A stretch of 13,696 nucleotides of DNA from Nitrososphaera sp. (GCA_022545875.1 JAKEIF010000229.1:1-13696), one strand, 5' to 3'; positions 6,945 through 13,696 are shown, numbered from the stretch's first letter. Program-made: numbers and translations. The notes: generated from the letters alone by a model not told the origin.

Positions 6945-7952
6945 ATGGTGCTACGCACTATAGCCTTGGGTAGTGCAGTAGCGGCCGCACTGATTGTCAT
7001 TATCATGCTCGCGTCGTCTGCCGGGGTTTCCGGTCCAGAACCTCCGCAGACACCATTTCCGTATTGGACTGAAGGGAAGCCATTGCCCACTCCGCGGACG
7101 GAAATTGCAGGCGCGGCGGTCAATGCTGACGTCTATGTAATTGGCGGCTTCGACAGCAGAGGAGGCGCGGTTTCAGCTGTCGAAGTTTATGATACGGATA
7201 GCGGTAATTGGAGTATTGCCACACCCCTGCCCTTTGAATTACATCATGCCGCTGCAGCTTCATTCGAAGACAAGCTCTATGTAGTTGGAGGCTATTTTGC
7301 AAACGGCACGTCCAGCAACAAACTGCTCGTCTATGATCCCAAGTTAGATGGGTGGGAAGAATTGTCTCCTATGCTCACGACAAGAGGAGCTCTCACCGCG
7401 AATTTCGTAAACGAAACTCTGTATGCAGTTGGCGGCGCAGATAGAGGATTTGGGACTGGAAGTCCACTCAACGTGATGGAGGCCTACAGCGTATCAACGG
7501 ACAAATGGACAGCTAAAGAAGGCATGCCTACACCGAGGCAGCATCTGGCGTCAGTTGTGTACGACGACAAGCTGTATGTCATCGGTGGGCGCATTGATAG
7601 CCTTTCTTCGAACCTGAACTCTAACGAAGCCTACGATCCAGCCAAAGATGAGTGGACAACTCTTGCGCCAATGCCCTCCAAAAGAGGCGGTCTAGCAGCG
7701 GCCGCGTCGTCTACTGATGGCGGCATCTATGTTTTCGGAGGAGAGGAACCCACTGGAACCTTCAAACAAGTTCACCGGTACAATACCGGCGGCGATTCGT
7801 GGGAGTCGGCCCCCGAAATGCCCAATGGCCGCCATGGACTTGCTGCGGTAGACATTGGAAGCAACATTTACGTAATTGGAGGCGGGCCGCGGCCCGGCTT
7901 GAGCGTAGGCGACTTTAACCAGATCCTCCATACAAGATTCATGGTACAGTAG
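6945..7952 (+). CDS. Membrane-anchored or secreted Kelch-repeat protein (six-repeat beta-propeller)
   Basis: Residues 3-24 of this 335-aa protein form a hydrophobic signal or anchor segment after an N-terminal Arg. The rest contains six Kelch repeats marked by Gly-Gly doublets at 67-68, 115-116, 163-164, 214-215, 265-266 and 312-313, each preceded by a YVIGG-type strand. Conserved Tyr and Trp follow in the spacing typical of Kelch blades (VYDTDSGNW, AYDPAKDEW, RYNTGGDSW). Six blades make a closed propeller, usually a binding platform, although galactose-oxidase-like enzymes share the fold; no catalytic site is evident. The ATG at 6945 is preferred over an in-frame ATG at 6864, which would overlap the glycosyltransferase by 53 bases and bury the signal sequence behind a long charged extension. 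The gene starts 28 bp after the glycosyltransferase and may belong to the same transcript, which would make it a candidate surface protein of that system. Confidence 0.85.
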   Translation: MVLRTIALGSAVAAALIVIIMLASSAGVSGPEPPQTPFPYWTEGKPLPTPRTEIAGAAVNADVYVIGGFDSRGGAVSAVEVYDTDSGNWSIATPLPFELHHAAAASFEDKLYVVGGYFANGTSSNKLLVYDPKLDGWEELSPMLTTRGALTANFVNETLYAVGGADRGFGTGSPLNVMEAYSVSTDKWTAKEGMPTPRQHLASVVYDDKLYVIGGRIDSLSSNLNSNEAYDPAKDEWTTLAPMPSKRGGLAAAASSTDGGIYVFGGEEPTGTFKQVHRYNTGGDSWESAPEMPNGRHGLAAVDIGSNIYVIGGGPRPGLSVGDFNQILHTRFMVQ

Positions 7953-8117
7953 CTACATAACGTCTTCCGGCTTTTCCTCGTGGCCACATTGTCGGCAGCG
8001 GTAGATTTTGAAACCGATGTGCACCATCTCGTCGCCACATCTGATGCATTTGTCATCCATCATGCTCGATTCCAATAGTCCGCAGCCGTATTTGATTTCA
8101 TCTTGAGATTGACCCAT
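7953..8117 (-). CDS. Small zinc-ribbon protein (54 aa)
   Basis: Reading the minus strand from ATG 8115-8117 gives a 54-residue protein ending at TAG 7953-7955, the base after the Kelch stop. It contains two CxxC pairs, CIRC (24-27) and CRQC (41-44), separated by 13 residues (GDEMVHIGFKIYR), the pattern of a zinc ribbon. An extra Cys12 lies in the motif YGCG. The N-terminus is acidic and polar. Such proteins are common in archaea and bind zinc, but their partners are rarely known. The gene is convergent with the Kelch gene and divergent from the aspartate kinase gene. The cysteine spacing is the main reason to call so short a gene. Confidence 0.75.
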   Translation of the reverse strand: MGQSQDEIKYGCGLLESSMMDDKCIRCGDEMVHIGFKIYRCRQCGHEEKPEDVM

Positions 8118-8118
8118 G

Positions 8119-8127
8119 TTTAATATA
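8119..8127 (+). promoter_or_regulatory. TATA box of the lysC-ilvE pair
   Basis: TTTAATATA is centred 38 bp before the ATG at 8161. This predicts a leader of roughly 10-12 bases, with no clear Shine-Dalgarno sequence. The box touches the start of the divergent zinc-ribbon gene. Confidence 0.5.
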
Positions 8128-8160
8128 GGGAATTAGAATCACCTAGCCACGATAGATCGG

Positions 8161-9594
8161 ATGACTTCTGTCACGGTTGCCAAATTTGGCGGCAGCGCGC
8201 TCGGGGTAGGGGGCGTCATGATCCCAAAGATTATCGAAAGGATAAGGCAGCTGCAGCTAGAGTCCCGGGTTGTCACTGTGTTTTCGGCGCCACTTATTGA
8301 TTTTGATGGCAAGGCAAGCTCAATGACTGATGTAGCCATCAAAGTGGGAAGGAGCTACGCCGCGTCAAACCCGGTCGAGATAGATGTGCTTCGAGAAGTT
8401 TACGAGCAAATAGCCGGAAAGTACATCACTGACAGCAGGTACAAGGAGGAATTCCTTGCAAGCCTCGACAAGTTCTACAGGCAGGTAATTATTTCACTCA
8501 AACAGGCGGCCGAGAACAGGCGCTTTGTGGACGTGATAAGGTCAAGGACCCTTGCGTACAGCGGCGAGGTGACAATGTCTTATCTCATGGACTATGTTAT
8601 GCGGAGTTTTGGACTAAAGTCATCCCACGTCCTGATTGACAAGTGGCCGATAATAACCGACGACAACTTTGAAGCCGCCAGCTTTTTGATGCAAGAGTCC
8701 AAGCAAAATAGCGATCACCTGCTCGACCTAATTGAGCATAACGACATAGTTTCTATGGGGGGATTTATCGGCAGGACGGTAGATGGCCTTGAAACCACCT
8801 ATGAGCGCGGGGGATCGGACAGGACCGCGGCCGACGTCGCGATACTGCTAAACGACAACTACGAAGTCAAGATAGATTTTGAAAAAGACAGCGCTGTGCT
8901 GAGCGCGGATCCAAGAATTGTCAAGGACGATCTCGAATTCATCCACTACCTTTCATACAATGAGGCAAAGCTGGCCGGCATGTTTGGCATGAAGATCCTA
9001 GATCCAATTGCCATCAAGGAGATTGACGACAACGAGCTTGACATCCCAATTGTAATAACAGACATGGCCAAGCCGCAGGGCGGAGTCACCGTCATAAAGA
9101 GGAAAATGCCAGAGGACGCAAAGGAACACAACCCGATCAAGATCGTTACGGGAAAGAAAAACTGCGCGATGGTCAGGATGGAAAGCATATCGGCCTCACA
9201 TCTTGCAGCGTCGCTAGAACGCGACAAGCAGTACCATGATTTCGTAAAGCTTTCACCTTATACGGTAGACGACACAGAGATGACGAGAATGCTATTTCTT
9301 GACGCGGACTATGTGCGCAGGCAAGAGCGGCACATACGCGCGTACCACCCAAAGGCAGAGATTGTATACGGCCGAGGAGTAGTCACGCTTATCGGAGATG
9401 AAATGTGGCGCGTGCCAAAGATCGCCTCTACTGCCAGCAGCACGGTAAGCGAGCACGACATCAACATTCTAAACCTTGACGCGCAGGAAGAAACGTCTAG
9501 GATTCTGATAATCGTTGAGGACAAGGGAAGCAGCGTTGCCGACGCGGTAAAGGCGATTCACTCTACAAGAATAAAGATTCGTGGTTTGAAATGA
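8161..9594 (+). CDS. lysC: Aspartate kinase
   Basis: This 477-aa enzyme phosphorylates aspartate, the first step toward lysine, threonine, methionine and, through threonine, isoleucine. The kinase domain begins with KFGGSALG (8-15) and contains SGEVTMS (134-140), GGFIGRT (200-206), the ATP-site motif ERGGSDRTA (215-223) and SADPRIV (248-254). After a linker near 315-325 there are two ACT-like regulatory regions, about 326-390 and 405-477, which in this family bind the feedback amino acid. The effector cannot be read from the sequence. The stop overlaps the start of the aminotransferase gene in ATGA (9591-9594), so the two are translationally coupled. Length and domain order are normal for an archaeal monofunctional aspartate kinase. 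Confidence 0.95.
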   Translation: MTSVTVAKFGGSALGVGGVMIPKIIERIRQLQLESRVVTVFSAPLIDFDGKASSMTDVAIKVGRSYAASNPVEIDVLREVYEQIAGKYITDSRYKEEFLASLDKFYRQVIISLKQAAENRRFVDVIRSRTLAYSGEVTMSYLMDYVMRSFGLKSSHVLIDKWPIITDDNFEAASFLMQESKQNSDHLLDLIEHNDIVSMGGFIGRTVDGLETTYERGGSDRTAADVAILLNDNYEVKIDFEKDSAVLSADPRIVKDDLEFIHYLSYNEAKLAGMFGMKILDPIAIKEIDDNELDIPIVITDMAKPQGGVTVIKRKMPEDAKEHNPIKIVTGKKNCAMVRMESISASHLAASLERDKQYHDFVKLSPYTVDDTEMTRMLFLDADYVRRQERHIRAYHPKAEIVYGRGVVTLIGDEMWRVPKIASTASSTVSEHDINILNLDAQEETSRILIIVEDKGSSVADAVKAIHSTRIKIRGLK

Positions 9595-10508
9595 GCGAAG
9601 GCAAGATCTGGATGGACGGATCGCTGGTTGACTGGGACAACGCGAAAATCCACGTCCTTACTCATGCGCTGCACTATGCGACTGGCGTCTTTGAGGGGGT
9701 CCGCTGCTACAAGACTGTCAATGGCAGCGCAATCTTTAGGCTCGGCGACCACATCCAGCGCTTGATGGATAGCGGCAGGGCTTACTTTATGGAAATGGGA
9801 TATTCGAAAGAGCAGCTAGAGCGAGCAGCGATAGATACCGTCAGGGCGAATGGAATGGACGAGTGCTACATCAGGCCGATAGCCTACTATGGTTATGGCA
9901 AGATGGGCGTCAACCCACTGCCAAACAAAGTGTCGGTATCAATCGCCGTCTGGAAGTGGGACGAGTACTTGAAAGGAGGCGCGGAAAAAGGCGCGCGCCT
10001 CATGGTCTCTGCGTGGGCGAGGATTGACCACCGCACGCTTCCGATGCATGCAAAGGCAACGGCAAACTATGCCAATTCGGCGCTTGCAAGGATGGAGGCG
10101 CTCAAGTCGGGGTTTGACGAAGCAGTGATGCTAAACACTTCCGGCATGGTTGTTGAGGCAAGCGCAGAGAACATTTTCTTGGTAAAAGGCGGCGCGCTTG
10201 TCACGCCGCCCACAAGTTCAGGCGCTCTGGGCGGCATAACAAGAGACAGCATACTCACGCTGGCTAAAGACAGGGGCATTAGCTTTGAGGTCCGCGATAT
10301 CTCTCGCGACGAGTTGTACATGGCAGACGAGGTCTTTTTGTCCGGCACCGCGGCAGAAGTAAAACCGGTAGGCGAGATAGACAACAGGACGATAGGGGAT
10401 GCAGGCAGGGTAGGCCCCGTGACAAAGAAAGTAAAGGAAGTATTCGAAGCCGCTGCTCACGGCAAGGACGAAAAGTTCAGCAAGATGTGGCTTACCCCGA
10501 TCAACTGA
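9591..10508 (+). CDS. ilvE: Branched-chain amino acid aminotransferase (class IV PLP)
   Basis: This 305-aa enzyme transfers an amino group between glutamate and the 2-oxo acids of valine, leucine and isoleucine. The PLP lysine is Lys155 in HAKATANYANS. Other class IV motifs are THALHYATGVFEGVR (24-38), RPIAYYG (95-101), VEASAENIF (188-196), GGITRDS (214-220) and SGTAAEVKPV (251-260). The ARIDHRTLP stretch before the lysine favours branched-chain aminotransferase over D-amino-acid transaminase or aminodeoxychorismate lyase. The ATG overlaps the aspartate kinase stop (ATGA). The 3' end overlaps the tail of the converging three-helix membrane protein by 52 bases. Confidence 0.95.
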   Translation: MSEGKIWMDGSLVDWDNAKIHVLTHALHYATGVFEGVRCYKTVNGSAIFRLGDHIQRLMDSGRAYFMEMGYSKEQLERAAIDTVRANGMDECYIRPIAYYGYGKMGVNPLPNKVSVSIAVWKWDEYLKGGAEKGARLMVSAWARIDHRTLPMHAKATANYANSALARMEALKSGFDEAVMLNTSGMVVEASAENIFLVKGGALVTPPTSSGALGGITRDSILTLAKDRGISFEVRDISRDELYMADEVFLSGTAAEVKPVGEIDNRTIGDAGRVGPVTKKVKEVFEAAAHGKDEKFSKMWLTPIN

Positions 10509-10744
10509 GCCAAGTCGCCAATCAGCGCAAAATGAATCGCCAGATGCACGGGCAGAGCTCCCGCGATGTACCATCCTGCCTTTCTTGCACTCAGCCTTTT
10601 TGCAAAGTACATCGCGACAAGCCCTGATGCAAAAATTGCGGCGTGGATGGTGCCATTGAGAAGAATCGGGTTGTAGTTGTATGCAAGGTACAGCGCGCTT
10701 GCGGCTCCAGCTGCGATTCCGGCGGCCAGCACCCAGAGCGTCAC
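10457..10744 (-). CDS. Small three-helix membrane protein coupled to the CinA-like gene
   Basis: This 95-aa protein is not recognised. It has three hydrophobic segments, about residues 3-23, 29-48 and 57-78, with a basic loop (AKRLSARKAG, 48-57) between the second and third that would face the cytoplasm. The start is GTG, overlapping the TGA stop of the CinA-like gene in GTGA (10741-10744), which indicates translational coupling and supports a real gene. Its 3' end overlaps the ilvE 3' end on the other strand, ending at TGA (10457-10459). The alternative plus-strand frames here have no start signals. Confidence 0.65.
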   Translation of the reverse strand: MTLWVLAAGIAAGAASALYLAYNYNPILLNGTIHAAIFASGLVAMYFAKRLSARKAGWYIAGALPVHLAIHFALIGDLAQLIGVSHILLNFSSLP

Positions 10745-11541
10745 GGCTCTATCTTGCCGCCTAGCTTTGAAATCTCTTGGCGGAGCGTACTGGTTACGGC
10801 CTCGAGCCTTTTCGCCACCTTCTCTTCGTCGCTGCCACGCGACACCACCTGCGCCCTTATGTGGGGAGTATTATTCTCGCCATACCCCTGTGGATGGGTC
10901 TTTAGGTACACGGCTTCCCTTGGGTTTGACTCGACTATCTTTAGGAGCGCAGGGGCTATCATGGCCTCGGTTACGCCCGTGACCTGATAGTTGACTTCCC
11001 TTGATACGAAGTGGCCTATCTGTTTTCTGATAGTCGGAAGGATGTGGTCGTTGAAGACCTGCTGCATTTCACTGGGGACGCCCTGCAGGCAAAAGATCCT
11101 TGTGCCTCCGATCTCGGCAGTCACAGCCGGCGCGCTCCCAACCATATTTTCAAGTGGGGTTGAGCCATCTGGTATCGTAGCCATTTTCAGCCTGACGGCA
11201 TCTAGCTCATAGTCAAGATGGCGCCGGGCATAGCTTTTCCTGAGCATTTCTACTGCTCTCTGGTCGATGGTAGTTTTCCTCCCGAGCGCGGCCGCTATGC
11301 CTTCAAGTGTCATGTCGTCATAAGTGGCGCCAAGCCCGCCAGTTGTTATCAGAATGTAAGGGTTTCTTGCCAGAGACTCCTTGACAGCGGATGAAATATC
11401 AGCAAGCTCGTCTCCGACTACTGTGATCCGGCTGAGCCTGCCGCCTGCATTTACGATCTGGCCTGCGAGCCAGTGGGCATTTGAGTTCAAAGTTATCCCT
11501 GACAAAAGTTCGCTTCCGATGCAAATTACTTCCAGGATCAT
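10741..11541 (-). CDS. CinA N-terminal / molybdopterin-binding (MoCF) domain protein
   Basis: This 266-aa protein belongs to the family of the CinA N-terminal domain, related to MoaB/MogA. Signature segments are ICIGSELLSG (6-15), NSNAHWLAGQI (19-29), ITTGGLGATYDDMT (65-78) and FCLQGVPSEM (150-159). Bacterial CinA has an additional C-terminal nicotinamide-nucleotide deamidase domain that is absent here, as is common in archaea. In bacterial CinA this region is linked to ADP-ribose or nucleotide pyrophosphatase activity; the archaeal role is not established, and a molybdopterin role is also possible. Its ATG overlaps the aIF6 stop (ATGA, 11538-11541), and its own stop overlaps the next gene, so it sits in the middle of a tight three-gene operon. 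Confidence 0.88.
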   Translation of the reverse strand: MILEVICIGSELLSGITLNSNAHWLAGQIVNAGGRLSRITVVGDELADISSAVKESLARNPYILITTGGLGATYDDMTLEGIAAALGRKTTIDQRAVEMLRKSYARRHLDYELDAVRLKMATIPDGSTPLENMVGSAPAVTAEIGGTRIFCLQGVPSEMQQVFNDHILPTIRKQIGHFVSREVNYQVTGVTEAMIAPALLKIVESNPREAVYLKTHPQGYGENNTPHIRAQVVSRGSDEEKVAKRLEAVTSTLRQEISKLGGKIEP

Positions 11542-12203
11542 GCCTTGAAAATCCTGCTCAGCATGATGAGTTCCGGTCCGCTGGTCAGGCTGCCTACCAC
11601 TACTGCCTTTGTGTTTGAAATGATGCCGGAAGACAGAAAGGGCACGCCACCATTGACGGTAACCGGCTCAGCAGGGACTTGCAGCACTTCAGAGATCGTC
11701 TTGACCTCCTCCTCGCTAGCCTTTGGGTGCACGCCGGCTCCTCCATTTGTCGCAACTATCATGGATCCTGTCTGCACAAAGCTTCCAATCGTCATCGAGT
11801 GGACAGGGACTCCCAATACGTCCTGAATCTGCTGGTCTACTTCGCCATCGAACAGCGGCGAAGCGATGGCTCCATTGTCGTTTGTAGAGATGAGGTTGCC
11901 AATAGCCGTGAACCGGCTTTCCACCTTTTCTACATTCAGCCCGCTTGCCTGACGCAAGAGTTGTACCTCCTCGTCGGATGCAATAGACGGCAGCAATATT
12001 CCATTGTTGTTCATGACAGTCATTGGGCCTAGCAGCCGTGTTCCCCCAACTGACGTGTACACTTCCTTTGCCTGGAGGTACTCGGCTAGCTTTTGCGTTT
12101 TCGTTTCTGCAAAGCCGAAAGGCACTAAAAGAGTGCTATCATTTGCCTTGGCGAATATCCCGATGTTTGGAGTCTTGTATGCGGTGTACCTATAGATTGC
12201 CAT
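11538..12203 (-). CDS. eif6: Translation initiation factor aIF6
   Basis: This 221-aa protein is the archaeal homologue of eIF6, a five-fold pseudo-symmetric (pentein) protein that binds the large ribosomal subunit and prevents early joining with the small subunit. Recognisable segments are NIGIFAKAND (13-22), SVGGTRLLGPMTVMNNNG (51-68), FTAIGNLISTNDNGA (98-112) and GSMIVATNGGAGVHP (146-160), which occur at repeat-equivalent positions. The length matches the family. The ATG at 12203 has only weak upstream signals: an AT-rich stretch AATTTGTA near 12220-12227 and no clear Shine-Dalgarno sequence. The lysyl-oxidase-like gene ends 62 bp upstream without an obvious terminator, so some read-through is possible. 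Confidence 0.95.
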   Translation of the reverse strand: MAIYRYTAYKTPNIGIFAKANDSTLLVPFGFAETKTQKLAEYLQAKEVYTSVGGTRLLGPMTVMNNNGILLPSIASDEEVQLLRQASGLNVEKVESRFTAIGNLISTNDNGAIASPLFDGEVDQQIQDVLGVPVHSMTIGSFVQTGSMIVATNGGAGVHPKASEEEVKTISEVLQVPAEPVTVNGGVPFLSSGIISNTKAVVVGSLTSGPELIMLSRIFKA

Positions 12204-12265
12204 GTGCCTTTACTCGTTGTACAAATTGGATGGAAAACAGAGGATATGAAAGTATTGGGTGGAGC

Positions 12266-13069
12266 CTAGCGGTTCGCAGTGTTGTCTCCGCAGAGGCCGG
12301 CATCACAGGGCGAGTTGCCAGTTATCTTGATCTTTGCGTTTCCATTGCTGTCCCTAGCAAGGTCGAACGAAACCCAGGCCGCATTGTTGGAGTAGTCCTT
12401 CTCTACGAATATGCCATCAGGGTTAGCCGTGCTGACCAAATAGTATCTTCCCGGAGCAGCATTGGTGATGTCTATTTCCTGCCCGTCAAGGGATTGGTGA
12501 TACTGGTCTACCCAGCCGACTGTCAGTCCCTGAGACTCGCCAATGCAATCCCAGTACACCCGCTCTGGCGTTTTTGAATTGTCGTTTATCTTGTACCAGT
12601 CTATCAGACACGCGGTGCTCTTTACGGAATTGCCCACCAGGGGCCCTGTGGGGCTTCCTGCCCGAACTTCAAAGACGGCCACCCCGTCGATATGCCAGTG
12701 GTTGTGCGTGGGATGGTACTGGAACTGGCTTACGAGCTTTGACTCGACGACATTGCCATTCGCGTCAAAGATGTCCTGGATTGCGCTCTGCGGCTGCGAA
12801 GGGTCGTCAAGGGGGAACACGGGCCTCATGTGCCAGGGCCCATCACCTGTATTCGCTACTCCGTTTGACAGCCTCAGCAGTTCGCGCTGATGCTCATTTT
12901 GAACCTGGATATGTTGTGGAACAGCAGTTCTGAGGTCAGGCAGCATTTCACTTGAAGAGCTTGGTTTTGCGGCTGAAGCCACGTCTGTTTGTAAAGCAAC
13001 GGTATAGGCTGCAAGCACAAGTGAAAGTGCGACTCCCACGGAAAGGGCGGCATTTTTGCTGGTGATCAA
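12266..13069 (-). CDS. Secreted lysyl-oxidase-like protein
   Basis: This 267-aa protein matches the lysyl oxidase catalytic domain, a copper amine oxidase that oxidises lysine side chains to aldehydes for cross-linking. The N-terminus has a signal peptide: Lys5, hydrophobic 8-26, and a likely cleavage near ASA (31-33). The copper motif HxHxH is present as His122, His124 and His126 (THNHWHIDG). Lys150, four residues before Cys154, matches the human LOX Lys320 context (KASFC). Tyr190 in VDQY matches Tyr355; in LOX these two form the lysine tyrosylquinone cofactor. GQEIDITNAAPGRYYL (196-211) and DYSNN (225-229) are also family hallmarks. The start is TTG at 13067-13069: the codon before it is a stop, and a TATA box lies 26 bp upstream. 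Oxidation of a surface-layer or other extracytoplasmic protein is plausible; the substrate is unknown. Confidence 0.88.
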   Translation of the reverse strand: MITSKNAALSVGVALSLVLAAYTVALQTDVASAAKPSSSSEMLPDLRTAVPQHIQVQNEHQRELLRLSNGVANTGDGPWHMRPVFPLDDPSQPQSAIQDIFDANGNVVESKLVSQFQYHPTHNHWHIDGVAVFEVRAGSPTGPLVGNSVKSTACLIDWYKINDNSKTPERVYWDCIGESQGLTVGWVDQYHQSLDGQEIDITNAAPGRYYLVSTANPDGIFVEKDYSNNAAWVSFDLARDSNGNAKIKITGNSPCDAGLCGDNTANR

Positions 13070-13089
13070 TTAATCTGCATTCAGCCGAA

Positions 13090-13099
13090 GATATAGAAA
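13090..13099 (-). promoter_or_regulatory. TATA box of the lysyl-oxidase-like gene
   Basis: On the minus strand the sequence TTTTCTATAT is centred about 26 bp before the TTG at 13069, giving a predicted leaderless TTG start. The 108-bp gap 13070-13177 also has to hold the promoter of the divergent CBS-TrkH gene; a TATA-like GTTATAGG is at 13138-13145. Confidence 0.5.
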
Positions 13100-13177
13100 A
13101 ATATTTCCCAGTTATTCGACAATAGAGGAGCGTAATAGTTATAGGAAAATGGCTTTGCAATCAACACGCTCGGACAC

Positions 13178-13696
13178 ATGGAGGATTTCCTTGAAAGACC
13201 TGCAAAGGCGTTCATGACCGGGCAGTTTATTGTTGTAGACGAAGCCATAGACGTTGCCTCTGCCGTCAGGCAAATGAACCTGCATCGGGCTGAGTCCATC
13301 ATTGTCTCAAAGCGTGGGATTGCAGTCGGGATACTAACTGACGGCGACATTATTGACAAGGTGGTAATGAAGGGTGAGGATTCGGACAATATTCTGGTAA
13401 GGCAGGTGATGTCGTCTCCAGTCATTACGCTCGGATCCGGCGCGACCGTAAAACAGGCGCTGCAGCAAATGCGGATACACCGGATAAAGCGTATCCCGCT
13501 AACAGACAAGACAGGAATCGTCGGCGTGGTTACCCAAGTGGCGCTTGCAGGAGCCATTAGGACATCTGTTCTCGCAAGGACTATCAAAAAGGTAAGGAGC
13601 ACTATTCAGGATCAATACAAGCCTGTCCTCGGAAATCTTGGGGTATTGCTCCAGTTTTCTGCTGTCCTCTTGGTGGTTCCGGCATTGGTTGGTACG
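13178..13696 (+). CDS. trkH: CBS-domain pair fused to TrkH-type potassium transporter (5' part)
   Basis: The frame is open from ATG 13178 to the window end (173 residues seen). An in-frame TAG at 13142-13144 and no other ATG support this start. Residues 8-65 and 75-128 are two CBS domains, each ending in the nucleotide-contact signature: VGILTDGDIIDKV in the first and VGVVTQVALAGAI in the second. CBS pairs commonly bind AMP, ATP or related ligands. After a basic helix (ARTIKKVRSTIQDQ) comes YKPVLGNLGVLLQFSAVLLVVPALVG, which matches the first membrane helix region of TrkH/KtrB potassium transporters. The transporter call rests on this short stretch only, because the rest lies beyond the window. 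If correct, uptake of potassium would be gated or tuned by a nucleotide signal sensed at the N-terminus. Confidence 0.75.
   Translation, partial: MEDFLERPAKAFMTGQFIVVDEAIDVASAVRQMNLHRAESIIVSKRGIAVGILTDGDIIDKVVMKGEDSDNILVRQVMSSPVITLGSGATVKQALQQMRIHRIKRIPLTDKTGIVGVVTQVALAGAIRTSVLARTIKKVRSTIQDQYKPVLGNLGVLLQFSAVLLVVPALVGT

Noticed and set aside
10643..10987. Plus-strand frames opposite the CinA-like and three-helix protein genes.
   Set aside because: They are antisense shadows with compositions typical of reversed coding sequence and no recognisable domain.
13081..13602. A 173-residue minus-strand frame at the right end.
   Set aside because: It is antisense to the CBS-domain gene, which has clear CBS motifs and the better start. 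The minus-strand translation is Ser/Thr/Pro-rich with no domain pattern.
1..13696. Mobile element, prophage, defence system, CRISPR array or tRNA.
   Set aside because: No terminal repeats, transposase, integrase, repeat-spacer pattern or cloverleaf was seen, and the genes are mostly housekeeping or envelope-related.

Overview
The window looks like chromosomal DNA of an archaeon, most likely a Nitrososphaera-type thaumarchaeon (Nitrososphaeria, the soil ammonia-oxidising lineage). The archaeal assignment rests on a translation initiation factor 6 gene, TATA boxes about 26-28 bp upstream of start codons with almost no leader, a NikR-family regulator, T-run terminators and dense overlapping gene pairs. 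The lineage is inferred from the gene mix (B12-dependent ribonucleotide reductase, lysyl-oxidase-like secreted protein, Kelch protein, CBS-TrkH fusion) and not from a phylogenetic test. I see no rRNA, tRNA, CRISPR array, insertion sequence or phage gene.

Left part (1-3864): the 3' end of an NrdD-like gene (anaerobic ribonucleotide reductase family), which stops just before the position where the radical glycine should be. It is followed by a complete class II adenosylcobalamin-dependent ribonucleotide reductase (NrdJ, 910 aa) with its own TATA box and a T-run terminator. NrdJ has every expected catalytic cysteine, so it is probably the working dNTP-supplying enzyme.

Middle part (4022-8117): a small acidic protein of unknown function and, divergent from it, a winged-helix protein with one membrane helix and a Gly/Asp-rich tail. 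Next come a small two-helix membrane protein and a NikR-family metal regulator with a clear dyad operator. The regulator is followed one nucleotide later by a MurG-like glycosyltransferase, then by a membrane-anchored or secreted six-repeat Kelch propeller. A 54-aa zinc-ribbon gene faces the Kelch gene. The regulator-glycosyltransferase-Kelch run suggests metal-responsive control of a cell-surface function.

Right part (8161-13696): aspartate kinase and branched-chain aminotransferase overlap by ATGA and form an amino-acid biosynthesis pair. Converging on them from the minus strand is a tightly coupled trio: aIF6, a CinA/MoCF-like protein and a three-helix membrane protein (ATGA and GTGA overlaps). 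Upstream of aIF6, also on the minus strand, is a secreted lysyl-oxidase-like protein that keeps the copper ligands and both cofactor residues. Divergent from it, and running off the window, is a protein with an N-terminal CBS pair fused to what looks like a TrkH potassium transporter.

The most noteworthy points are the NrdD-like protein without its radical glycine, the three-half-site operator and altered metal site of the NikR-like regulator with its glycosyltransferase partner, the archaeal lysyl oxidase with an apparently intact active site, and the CBS-TrkH fusion.
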